A stretch of DNA of 64,000 nucleotides, taken from NCBI GenBank assembly GCA_037693485.1, contig CM075344.1, positions 20,172,501-20,236,500 of the forward strand, read 5' to 3'. Every line of letters begins with the position of its first letter. Position 1 is the first letter of the stretch. Source of the DNA: Kitagawia praeruptora (lineage: Eukaryota; Streptophyta; Magnoliopsida; Apiales; Apiaceae). Under the pieces are notes generated by a model. The model worked only from the letters and a program-made list of their open reading frames with translations, did not search any database and was not told the DNA's origin. This document shows, piece after piece, positions 53,360-63,183 of the stretch. Both the position numbers and the translations under genes were made by a program.

Positions 53360-54911
53360 TAATGTTTTCTTCCAGAAGGTACTAGTGTACTACATAATTT
53401 AAGGTATCAATTCAAGGTACTACATAATGTCATAATTAAAAATCTATAACAAATTCTTCCAAAATGTTACAAATTCTTCCAAAAGGTTTCTACTTTCTAC
53501 ACGACCAGAGCTGGATGTGACAATCATGTGAATTGTGGCAAAGTACTGACCATCTGCATCAACATAAACGTGATATGTTAGTGGTGACCTGCAAACAACA
53601 CACTGAATATGGGAATATTAGAAACATACTGCAGATTTTACATTAAAAATGTCATAAAATGAGAAATAAATATTTAAAGTTAACCTAAACTAATCACACT
53701 GAATATGGGAATATTTGAAGTTCTTGAGTAGTTAACCTAGCTTACAAACATAAGATGACAACATAATAGTTATAATCCTGAATGTTTGACCACTATTCAT
53801 GTTGCGCAAATTACTCATAATTTAAACATGTTGTAATTTATAGATTCGATGCCTAATTCTCTATGAACTACAGCATATCAGGTTGCATTGCAGTTCTAAC
53901 ATCATACTATTCAATATGCCAATCAGATGAATACTAATTCAGTTACGCACACTCAGTTACGCAAGAACAATACTTGTAATGCAAATGGAGCATGTTTAAA
54001 ACAAGAATAAGCTCTGCAAATTCTCTAAGACGTATGAATGTGCATATAAGTGCACATATACATAAGATTTATTTAGCAGAGCTTTACAATGCCCACGATA
54101 ACAAATTTAATCCAAGATAAGAACCAATGTCTAACCCAACAACACTACAGTAATACAGTTCAATGCTAAAAGTTCACAGGAGCAAAAACCTTATAATTCA
54201 TGCATTGTAAACATTCTTAGTATGTGCAAGTTATAAACAAGTGTATACACAGTGAGACACCAATACTCTAATGAACCTTCAATCTTTAAAAATATTAACC
54301 TGATGATAGTTGTTCCATAACCTTGAAACTTTGTAGGCTAGATTCACAATATATAATGGATGCACAGTTCTGCTTAAAATTATACAGAATAGTAGAAACA
54401 GAGCAGACAAGTAGACTGTTAGAACAATCAACTGATTTTAAAATCAAATGCCAACAAGTAGACAGTTAGAGTACATGACTGATTATTGGACAACAGGACA
54501 AGTATGTATGTAAATTCATATAATTTTTCAATCATTGCTATAGATCTAAATAAAACTTATGATTCATACCTGTGAAAAGAAAGCATCTACAGAGTCTTTC
54601 TGAGCAGTTGCAGAGACCTGCAATTTAAAAGTACACATTAAAAAACCTATATGCAAGTAGCTCACAAGGACTGAAAAACCTATATGCAAGTAGCTCACAA
54701 AGAAATATCAGATCTGTCCTTCAATCTAAATGTATCACAATGTCTTTGTCGTCCTTCTTTTGCATTTAAACGATTATTAAACTGGCCAGCTTAGTTTTTA
54801 AGTAAATCAGAGACAAATCGACAGTAGACTTATAAAAATGAAATGAACATTATTTTTTATATACTTATAGTAATACCTGCTTAGATTTTTCAGTCCATAC
54901 AGTTCACGCTC
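53360..54911. other. Noncoding left part of element G
   Basis: AT-rich DNA downstream of the transposase, with no ORF that I can support. It may hold the transposase's last intron and 3' untranslated region. Confidence 0.4.
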
Positions 54912-55219
54912 CTAATCAGCTCCACACAACAATATTTCAATAGTTTTAGGCTTTAAACAAGAGCAATGTGGTTCAATCACTCTACTCCCAGCGCTGAAAG
55001 TTGACTCGGAAGCCACAGTGCTAATGGGAATACTCAACACATCAGATGCCATTTTAGACAAAATGGGAAATTTTGAAGCGTTTCCTTTCCACCATGTTAG
55101 AGCGCCAAATTTTGAACTCGGAGGAACAATTTTCTCACTCAAGTACTCTTCCAATTCTGATTTTGTGGTCTTCAGAATACCACCACTCTCCCTAATAAAA
55201 CTCTCGTATTCATTAATGC

Positions 55220-55227
55220 CTTGTGGT
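55220..55227. repeat. Target-site duplication of the nested hAT-type element (CTTGTGGT)
   Basis: Exact second copy at 55897-55904. Confidence 0.92.
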
Positions 55228-55692
55228 CAGGACTGTCAATGGATTGGATCTGGATCGGATCAGGCATGATCCATATCCTGATCCATTTAATTTTACCGGA
55301 TTCGGATTCGGATCGGATCATAGCCGAATTTTTTCAACATGATCCATATCTGGATCCGTTAGGATCACGGATTATCGGATCGGAGCTCCGATCCGTTTAC
55401 ATATATAGAAAAAACCTTTAATTTAATTCAATAATTTACGAAACAAAATATTACAAGTCTTTATATGCATATGCAGTAGGATTCAATTTTTGTTGGACAT
55501 GGCAATAACGTTGGTGTTTAGCATATTAGCAGGTTAGCCACCATTTATATGTTTAAATGTAGGTAGACAATATTTATATCAGAATGTTGTCTCTTGAAAG
55601 CTAAGCTATTAGTCCAATTACAATAAGCCCACTGCCTTCTATTATTTTTTTTAAAAATTTTAATATATAATATATTTATAAAATAAATTATG

Positions 55693-55727
<35 letters not shown>

Positions 55728-55896
55728 CGGATCGGATCTTTAACGGATCGGATCGTATCAAATCCATATCCGCTACATTAGTCTTCAGATTTTTTCTCGA
55801 TCGGATTTTTCCCATATCGGATTTTATTTTATATGATCCATATCCGCTCCATTAGCTTTTGGATCGGACCGGATATCCGATCCATTGACAGCCCTA
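55228..55896. mobile_element. Non-autonomous hAT-type element inside the hAT transposase (669 bp)
   Basis: Ends CAGGACTGTCAATGGAT and (reverse complement) TAGGGCTGTCAATGGAT, with GGATCGGATC subterminal repeats and a central TA repeat (about 55697-55722). Perfect 8-bp TSD. Same family as 29118-29819. It splits the transposase between the catalytic core and the hATC domain. Confidence 0.9.
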
Positions 55897-57690
55897 CTTG
55901 TGGTGTCTCAGTTTGTTCAATAATGAAGTTAGTATCGGAATAAGATACCTGACTTGTTTCGTTCCTTACAGTATTAGTTTCCTTTTCTGACCTACAATAT
56001 TCTTGATAAAGTTCAGCCAATGTATTTGCTAAATAGGTCAGATTTTTTTTTCTGATTCACCTGGCATCGGATAAAGTGTAGGAAAACAAAAGGTAGGAAG
56101 CTTCATTTTAAACCGTGGATCCATGACAGCACCGATCGCCATATCAGATTGGTTTCCCCCCAATATTTATCGAATTTTAATATCGTAGCTCGTGCCATCC
56201 CTCGAATATGCAGATTTGGGTGAATCAAATTTTTGTCAATTACTTGCTTAACTAACCTAATTTCTGATAGAAATAAGTTCGAAGCGGATACTCGATCCCG
56301 GAAACAACTTTCGTGGTATCACAAAAGACCTCAAGGAAAGAACACACTCCTTCAACTCTTTCCCAATCCTCTTCTTCCGGCACATAAACTTTAAACGCAT
56401 CTTCAGATCCGGCATACACTAAAAACGCATCTTTAAACTCAATAGCACATGACAACATGTTAAAGATTGAATTCCAACATGTTGGAACATCAAGAATCAG
56501 TTTTTTAGTTTTCAAGCCTAAAGACATAGCAACTTCAGCAAACTTAATTCTTCGACCTTCTGAGCCTGCTACATATTTAACCCCATCTCGAAGTTTTTCG
56601 ACAATTCCTTTAATTGGGTCTAACCCATCTTGCACACATAAATTCAGAATATGTGCACAACATCGTGCATGGAAAAGTTTTCCATCAATTAATAATTTCT
56701 TTCTAACACTAAAGGTTTGTTTTAGGTTTCGCAAAGCAACATCGTTTGCCTTTGCATTATCCACAATCAATGTCCCAATTTTATCAACAATACCCCATTC
56801 ATTCAGACTGTTGAACAAAGCCATGGCATTGAGATAACATATCCACTATGTGGGGGTGAGACATTACAAAAAATTTAAAACTCTTATGTTAAGCTTCCAA
56901 TCAAGATCGATCCAATGTCCATTGACAACCATATATCCAATTTTTTGATGTGAGGAAGTCCACATATCTGTTGTAATATTTATCTTCCTAACAGATTTGA
57001 AAATTTCTTTCAGTTTTATAAGTAGACATGCAATCTTGTTTAACAGTTTGCCTACTTATTTTTTGCCAAAACGGGGTAGCTTTTGTCATGATCACATTAA
57101 ACATAAAGCTAATTTCAGCATGCCTAAAGGGTAACTCATTTACTAAAATATAATGAGAAATGACTTTTTTCATCTCATTATGATCATATTGGAAGTTTGC
57201 AAGTGTTACCTCAAACGATTTGTCACCACTCGATTGAAATTGAAGTTGCATTTGATGTTTTTGTCCATGTGCAACCAAACAATTATCCACGTGCCTATTG
57301 AACGTTGTCGTGCACCCTGTACTGCCATACTTCATTTTATCTTTGCATAGTTTGCAAACCGCAAACTTCTTATTATTCTCCACAACAATGTCTAAATATG
57401 GCCAGCAACGCGAATTTTTTTGTCTTTCCTTCTTTTGGTAAGGATTCTGTAACTGTTGATTGGATTGTTGAGTATCAACTCCAGTATCAACGGAGTTGCT
57501 GATGCTTTTTTTTCCTTTTTCTGGAAATCTCCTTTTGTTCAGGGCCAGGCTTTGTAGATATGTCTATATCATTAGCTTCGCCTGTGTCTTTAGATTGTGT
57601 ATCATCGCCAAGACTTCTTAATGGTTCTTGTTCAAATTCCGCATTTTCTGGAATAATTTCGATGCACTATTTTTTTTGGAGGTCATCACA

Positions 57691-58515
57691 ATTCTGGAAA
57701 AACAAAGATGGACACATGAGTAAGGAGTTAGATGAACATAAACAATATACATAAACATGTGTAATGTGTTACTGTTAGTGTAAATGCAACCTACTTTAGC
57801 TCATAAACAATACTAGCAGTCATGTATAATATATAAGTATATAACTTTAACTCATGTGTAATGAGTTTTGTTGACTCACAATTAAACAATTCTGCTCAAG
57901 ACATAGAGAACTAAGAAGTGACCAACATCATATGTATTCAAAAGAGTGGCCGGACATTGTTAAAGGTAAAAATAATTGAGAATGATATGCTAAGAAACCT
58001 GAATAAAAAAGAAAAACAGTAACAATTCAATAGAGCAAATTTCATGACTCAAATATGACAAACATTAACCCAGTGACTCCAGCTTAGAATATATTGCAAT
58101 TCCCATTCTGGTAACTAGATGTCGATGGTTCGAATATCAAATGTATTTGAATTTACGCGAATAATTTTTAAAAAAGAAAAAAAACATAAGACTTTGACAT
58201 GGGTAAACCCAAAATTTAGAAAACAACAGTATCAAGAAACTGCAAGAATCTGTCAAGAAAGGAAACAAAGTAAAAATGTCTCAACTTCTTCTCACTGACA
58301 AGTACTCAAATAGTTTAACTGCTCTAAGAAATCTAACCATGAATTATGAAAAAAGGAACAAAAGAAACATATCAATAGTAATATACACATCAATAGATAA
58401 TTAGATACACATACACTAATATAGTAATATACAAAGGAACAAAAGAAAGAAGAGACTTAAGAACAATTGATTAATTGAACAAAAGAACAAACAAAAGCAC
58501 AAAAGAAGTGAAGAA
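57691..58515. other. Noncoding upstream part of element G
   Basis: AT-rich. This is where the transposase's 5' exon and promoter should be; I see neither clearly. Confidence 0.4.
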
Positions 58516-58904
58516 TGTAGAGACTAACAATATAACAATATATGTATTAATTGTTTGATATGAAGACTAAGAAACAATCACACAGATATGCTTACAATAT
58601 ACTTCTCATTGATATGAAAATAATAGGATTACATTGTTTAAATAGGAAAAACTAACCATTACAAACTATGGATAAGAACGATGATTTGATATCATCTTAT
58701 CTCTTATCTTATTCTTACGATATCATCTTATCTCTTATCTTATTCTTGCTGCTCAAGACAAACATATTATCTTATCTCTAAATCATGCTGACCTATCAAC
58801 ACTTTATTTCCATAACTAAAATAACAGGATATATGTTTGAATTAAACAAAATATCCCAACAATCTCTCCTTTAATTCAAACATGCATGTATGATGCATCG
58901 TCCA

Positions 58905-59080
58905 CCCGTATGGCTTTAAACTGAGCCCGTATGGCTGATTCGACTGAGCCCGTATGGCTAATTCAACTGAGCCCGTATGGCTAATTCGACTGAGCCCGTA
59001 TGGCTAATTCAACTGAGCCCGTATGGCTAATTCGACTGAGCCCGTATGGCTATTAAACTGAGCCCGTATGGCTAATAATC
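58905..59080. repeat. 23-bp tandem repeat inside the TRIM (about 8 copies)
   Basis: Unit GACTGAGCCCGTATGGCTAA plus TTC, with alternating GA/AA at the start. Outer copies are degenerate. Confidence 0.9.
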
Positions 59081-59354
59081 TGAGTCGTCTGACACTACTA
59101 ACTTGCCCATCTGGCTACTACTGTGCCCATCTCGTTCTGCATGACTTTCTGCCACTCTATCTTGTTTTCTGCCTTCAGCAAGCTTCTCCATCATCGCCTC
59201 GTCTTCCTCGGCAGCCCAATACTACACATGCATCCCATACTACACATGCAGCTTTGCCACAATCCTTCTGCAACGTCTACCTGAAACTATCACTCTGCGT
59301 CTCCACCACCAGCGGCGGCTTCACCACCGCCTGGCGGCGGAACAACAAAACCTC
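59081..59354. other. GC-rich interior of the TRIM
   Basis: Markedly richer in GC than its surroundings, with CCACCACCAGCGGCGGC-like codon-style repeats. It may be a captured gene piece, but I cannot name it. Confidence 0.35.
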
Positions 59355-60321
59355 GCTCTGATACCAAATGTAGAGACTAACAATATAACAATATATGTAT
59401 TAATTGTTTGATATGAAGACTAAGAAACAATCACACAGATATGCTTACAATATACTTCTCATTGATATGAAAATAATAGGATTACATTGTTTAAATAGGA
59501 AAAACTAACCATTACAAACTATGGATAAGAACGATGATTTGATATCATCTTATCTCTTATCTTATTCTTACGATATCATCTTATCTCTTATCTTATTCTT
59601 GCTGCTCAAGACAAACATATTATCTTATCTCTAAATCATGCTGACCTATCAACACTTTATTTCCATAACTAAAATAACAGGATATATGTTTGAATTAAAC
59701 AAAATATCCCAACAAAGAATACTTGAATAGAAACTTACGATTGTTACGATTGTGATTTGTGAGTGTACTGTGTGTCGATTGCGATTGCGATTTGGTCTCT
59801 AGGGTCCAGGGATTTATCGATTGTGACTTTGTGAGAACTGAGATGTGAATGAGACTTTAGTCACTTAGGCGTATAATTTAGGTTTAGATAAGTGAGTTGG
59901 GCCAAATTAAGGTTTACTACTTTATTTATTGGGCCAAGAGAAATAAATCAGGCTGTAAATTTTTTTCAACTTAACGAGCTGTTCGATAGCAATTACTGTG
60001 CGGCTCGGCTCATTTTTGTTCGATAAAAGCTCGTGTTCGGCTCGTTAGTTAACGAGCTCGAGCTCGAACATGAAAATTGTTCGGTAAGAAAAGCTTGGCT
60101 CGGCTCGTCAAAAATTTTTTAAAGCTAAGCTCGGCTCGACTCGGTTCATTTACAACCCTACCAATATTCATCTTTAGGCCCATTGTGAGTTGTGGACCAT
60201 TATTTTAGCCCATTAGGTCTGCTTAGGGCTTATGCCAATATTTGGGCATAACACATCCAATGTATTAAGTCAGTTGCCAGCATGTATTAATTTTTTTTAT
60301 AAGCACCATATAAAGTTGCAA

Positions 60322-60746
60322 TCTATACTATTATATTATTTTATATTATAATAAGCGAAATGGGGTATAATTTGTAGTTTGGTTATCCCCTATTTTTGGT
60401 TATCCATCATTCACAACCGTTAGATCTTCAACTCAAATAGATCATGACTGTTAGATAGAACAATACTAAAAGTTGGAGGTCTAAGGTTCGAATCCCGCTA
60501 ACAACATTTTAATATAAAATTAATACTTAGATTATGTTAATATACAATTAATACTTAGATTATATTATATAGAAAGCTTGAAGGTTCTATTTTCACTAAC
60601 AACATATTAATTTAGATTTATACAAAGGTCTAAAATTTGAATTCTCCAAATATATTAAAAGTAGTGTTTATAATATTATATATACTAAATTATAGGTAAA
60701 TTAAAAAAAATAAAAATAACTCGTGCTTTGCACGGCTATAAGCTAG
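60322..60746 (+). mobile_element. Non-autonomous Helitron (425 bp)
   Basis: Starts TCTATACTATTATA and ends with a hairpin (CGTGC TTT GCACG) followed by GCTATAAGCTAG. It sits between A (60321) and T (60747), the Helitron target. No TSD, as expected for rolling-circle transposition. Confidence 0.85.
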
Positions 60747-61152
60747 TATTCATAAGATGATTTAATTAATTAAGTTGTGCGGTCTATTTAGGTTACATTC
60801 CTTTTTTTTTTAATGCTCTAGTGGTCCGAGGTACTTGAAGAAAACAAAAATACTCCATATATTATCCCAAATTTTGGGAAATATATGTATTATTTAGAAA
60901 GGCACAAGATTTTATTGCCAAGAACGTATTTTAAAATGAGCATTTTATTATTATTTTGATTGATCTTCAAAATCTATGTTATTTATGTAATTAAGTGGGT
61001 TAGAAAATAATTGTTTTTCAATAATATTCGAAAATTCGAATTTAGGGATGGCCAATATACAGATGAAATTAAAGATTTCACTTATTAATAAAAGTTATTT
61101 AATTTATTTATTTAAAATTATTTTTAAAAAACTAATAAAATAAAACATACGT
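60747..61152. other. AT-rich intergenic DNA
   Basis: Nothing recognised. Confidence 0.4.
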
Positions 61153-61390
61153 CTATACTATTTATATTATATTATTATAAGCAAACTAGAGATATTTTGT
61201 AGTTTCTAGTTTGTAATTTAATTAACCAAACTATTCACAACCGTTAGATTTTCAATTCAAATAAATCATGATCGTTAGATACAAAATACTAAAAATTATT
61301 CCAATAATATATTAAAATTAATATTTATAAAATCATGTTACACTATAAATAAATTATAAAAAATTAAAAGAAATCCGTGGTAAATACGTC
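61145..61390 (+). mobile_element. 3'-incomplete relative of the Helitron at 60322
   Basis: TCTATACTATTTATATTATA (near 61143) and further blocks (TTCACAACCGTTAGAT, AAATCATGATCGTTAGATA) match 60322-60746 in order, but no terminal hairpin/CTAG is present. Confidence 0.55.
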
Positions 61391-61815
61391 ATCCAACCAA
61401 AGTTAATTGGAATTTGAGACTCAGCCGGTGTACACTACATTAGTTTCGTCGAATTTGTTGAGGAAATCATGAAGCTATATATTGTGATAGCCCTTCAACC
61501 GATAAAATTTTTGATTCCAGAGTCTCTTAAATTAAATATTCTTTGTCGTTGGCATTGCTTGCGGTATTTACGTGCAACCAGCCCCTTGAGCAGTTGATTT
61601 TCGGAACTCATGTATAATACAAATTTCTCTTAAGTGTGTCAGTTGTGCATGTTGCAGATTACAGACACAACATGCGGATTCCTTAAAATTTTGCACATTT
61701 TTCAAATACGCATATGTATAATTTAATATTTGGAAAATTTATGCATGCAAACTTATTGAAAAATTGTTACTTTAATTTGGTACCATTTCGTAGCTAGCTA
61801 TATACACATACATAC
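61391..61815. other. Intergenic DNA
   Basis: No feature recognised. In the BAHD pseudogene's orientation this would be its intron side. Confidence 0.35.
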
Positions 61816-62070
61816 TTGTATCGAAAGAACACCATGTTTTTTTATAGGAACAAAGTTTGCATAGGCAGAAACATCTAGTTTGTACTTTGTAGAGATCAAA
61901 ATGTTGGAGTTCGACATCAGCAAAAGCCTAGGCAAAATCCACACCACGATTGTTACAAAGTATTTCAGGTTCGCCTTCATTATCGAGAACTACTTCTCCA
62001 GCAAGCGAGTAGAAGGACACCAGTACCTGACTCAACCCTTTCTTCATCATGCTCATCATCTCGTTTTTCA
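61816..62070 (-). pseudogene. BAHD acyltransferase exon-1 fragment
   Basis: Minus strand, homologous to exon 1 of the intact gene: AGEVVLDNEGEPEILCNNRG, a stop within DFA*AFADVELQHFDLYK, a frameshift, then ANFVPIKKHGVLSIQ and a normal donor GTATGT at 61815. The 5' side is cut at 62070 by the LTR of element I, and no exon 2 is found in the window. Same strand as the intact gene about 28 kb away. Distance apart is mostly transposon, so an ancient tandem duplication is likely. Confidence 0.88.
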
Positions 62071-62380
62071 TGTGATGGATAAAGTATTTTCTTCTTTCAT
62101 AGACCTCTTAGAGGTTCACTCTTTTACAACAAATTGCATCCTCCTCCAAGTAAGGTGGTACAAGATTACTTATAGAGGATCCCTAGTGGGTCCCCCTTCA
62201 TCCCCTTACTTGGAGGGTAAGCTATAATAGTTTATTTACAAGTTCTGGGCTTCAAGACCCATCTAGGAAAATGAATACAATTGGGCTTATATACAAACTA
62301 ATCATTGCTAACTACATTATTGGGCCTAATTACTAACTACAATTATGCATAATATTTTAGGTAATATTCCTGGCCCAACA
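62071..62380 (-). repeat. 3' LTR of element I
   Basis: In element orientation TGTTGGGCCAGG ... TTTATCCATCACA, 310 bp, with TATATAAGCCC inside. It is preceded on that strand by a purine tract (AGGGGGGGACAAA, 62381-62393), so the element's body lies to the right and leaves the window. TTTCA (62066-62070) should be one TSD copy. Confidence 0.7.
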
Positions 62381-62700
62381 TTTGTCCCCCCCTTTAGTTG
62401 TAGTAATATCTTTAGATTTGCTGATTTCCTACTTTGTTATTATTGTTAATTTGGATCCATTTGAAAGTCAATATTTGGTTTGGGTCCTGCGTGGGTGTCT
62501 GAAAAGTCAAGAAGAATTTGCGTCTTTTGTTGTTGATTGATATCGTTCAAATGTATTCCTTTTTTTCTTGGTTTGACTGTGTGTCTGTTTGATCATTATA
62601 AAGGTGGGGGACTTTTTCCTTCTGAATTTCATCTCGAGGTGTCCTTGTTGTTCCAACTGTATTTTTACACTTTATCCTTGAGAGGTTATTGTTTGTGCGA
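62381..62700. other. Interval between element I's LTR and the RNase H-like ORF
   Basis: Holds the PPT of element I on the minus strand. It probably also contains the promoter/leader of the ORF at 62701, but no clear TATA box is seen. Confidence 0.4.
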
Positions 62701-63183
62701 ATGGCCTGGGAGAAGCCGACAGATGGGTTTTACAAAATTAATGTGAATGGTGTCTTTGCTTGGGAGAAAGGTGTCTGTGCCATAGGGTGTGTTATGAGGA
62801 ACGACGAGGGTGACTTTTATCGTGGCTTCGGGGGGTCGTTTCGCTGTTCTGACCCTAATGTGGCGTCCTTGCAAGCCATATGCCATGGGCTTGAGTTTGC
62901 CTGGAGAAAGGGTAAGAAAAGACTGATTCTTGAGACTGATGATGGTGCGGCTTTGGAAAAGGTTCTTCATCCTGATTTGAAGTGCAAGCATTGGGTTCTG
63001 GTCGGGGTTATCGACCAGCGTATGGACGATGATTGGGAGGATTTGCAAATGGTCTGTGTTCGTTCCTCTGCCAACGACGCGGCCATCGCTTTGGCCTATT
63101 ATTATCTACAAAATGAGTTGGATTTTAGCAAGATGGACGAGTGTCCAGACGTCGTGCAAGCGATTTTCGAGGCTGAGAAGTGA
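62701..63183 (+). CDS. RNase H-like (RVT_3-type) ORF, antisense in element I, 160 aa
   Basis: The first ATG is at 62701 (MAWEKPTDGFYKINVNGVF). The pattern W-x-x-P-x-x-G-x-x-K-[L/I]-N-V-[D/N]-G, then GCVMRNDEGDFYRGFGG, AICHGLEFAWRKGKKRLILE and TDDGAAL, is that of the plant RNase H-like fold. Two catalytic positions look altered: the first Asp is Asn (NVNG) and the usual Glu helix reads ASLQAICHGL. Only ETDD is retained, so nuclease activity is doubtful. The frame has no stops and good codon usage. It lies beside the PPT of element I on the opposite strand, the position of antisense ORFs in other plant LTR elements. Confidence 0.65.
   Translation: MAWEKPTDGFYKINVNGVFAWEKGVCAIGCVMRNDEGDFYRGFGGSFRCSDPNVASLQAICHGLEFAWRKGKKRLILETDDGAALEKVLHPDLKCKHWVLVGVIDQRMDDDWEDLQMVCVRSSANDAAIALAYYYLQNELDFSKMDECPDVVQAIFEAEK

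Larger units (their letters stand above)
54912..57690 (-). pseudogene. hAT-family transposase, degraded and interrupted
   Basis: Minus strand, N to C: a BED zinc finger (CKLCKDKMKYGSTGC followed by HVDNC, 57230-57360), the catalytic region (GTLIVDNAKAND; HARCCAHILNLCVQDGL; DVPTCWNSIFNML, where family members usually have DVPTRWNS; 56252-56824), and the hATC dimerisation domain (SIPISTVASESTFS, LKPKTIE; 54912-55154). Frames change several times and a 669-bp hAT-type element interrupts it at 55228. It once encoded a nuclear transposase that cuts at the TIRs; it is now inactive. Confidence 0.88.
58516..59714 (-). mobile_element. TRIM: 1.2 kb miniature LTR retrotransposon with identical LTRs
   Basis: LTRs 58516-58861 and 59369-59714, both 346 bp and identical as far as I can see. 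In element orientation they run TGTTGGGATA ... TCTCTACA. PBS TGGTATCAGAGC at 59355-59366 is a perfect initiator-Met tRNA site; the PPT (AAAGGAGAGAT) lies at 58862-58872. TSD AAGAA (58511-58515 and 59715-59719). The 507-bp interior encodes no retroviral protein, so movement used other elements' enzymes. Identical LTRs make it the youngest datable insertion here. Confidence 0.95.
53146..60160 (-). mobile_element. Element G: 7.0 kb hAT (Ac-like) transposon with two nested insertions
   Basis: Termini TAGGGCTGTAAACGAA and (reverse complement) TAGGGTTGTAAATGAA, flanked by a perfect 8-bp duplication CCAATATT (53138-53145 and 60161-60168). Both ends are packed with CTCGGCTCG/CGAGC subterminal motifs. 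A decayed hAT transposase lies inside on the minus strand. Two later insertions (55228-55896 and 58516-59714) account for about 1.9 kb. The intact TSD indicates no excision since insertion into element H. Confidence 0.92.
34290..60253 (-). mobile_element. Element H: probable solo LTR split by elements D and G
   Basis: Pieces 34290-34895, 52991-53145 and 60169-60253 join to about 0.85 kb once D, G and their duplications are removed. On the minus strand it starts TGTTATGCCCAAATATTGG and ends CAATTTCCCTATAACA, with a TATAAATAGG box in the right orientation. No internal retroelement sequence adjoins it, hence solo. The flanks (CACAT left, CATCC right) do not give a clean 5-bp duplication, so the exact ends could be off by a few bases. 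Confidence 0.55.

Noticed and set aside
55018..55421. Plus-strand ORFs over the hAT transposase and nested element
   Set aside because: They are opposite-strand shadows of the hATC domain and of the GGATCGGATC repeats.
59068..59361. 97-aa plus-strand ORF in the TRIM interior
   Set aside because: It overlaps the minisatellite and ends at the PBS; no domain and no start context beyond chance.
59355..59366. tRNA-like sequence GCTCTGATACCA near the TRIM (and similar at 45628 and 18517)
   Set aside because: These are primer-binding sites complementary to initiator-Met tRNA beside LTRs, not tRNA genes.
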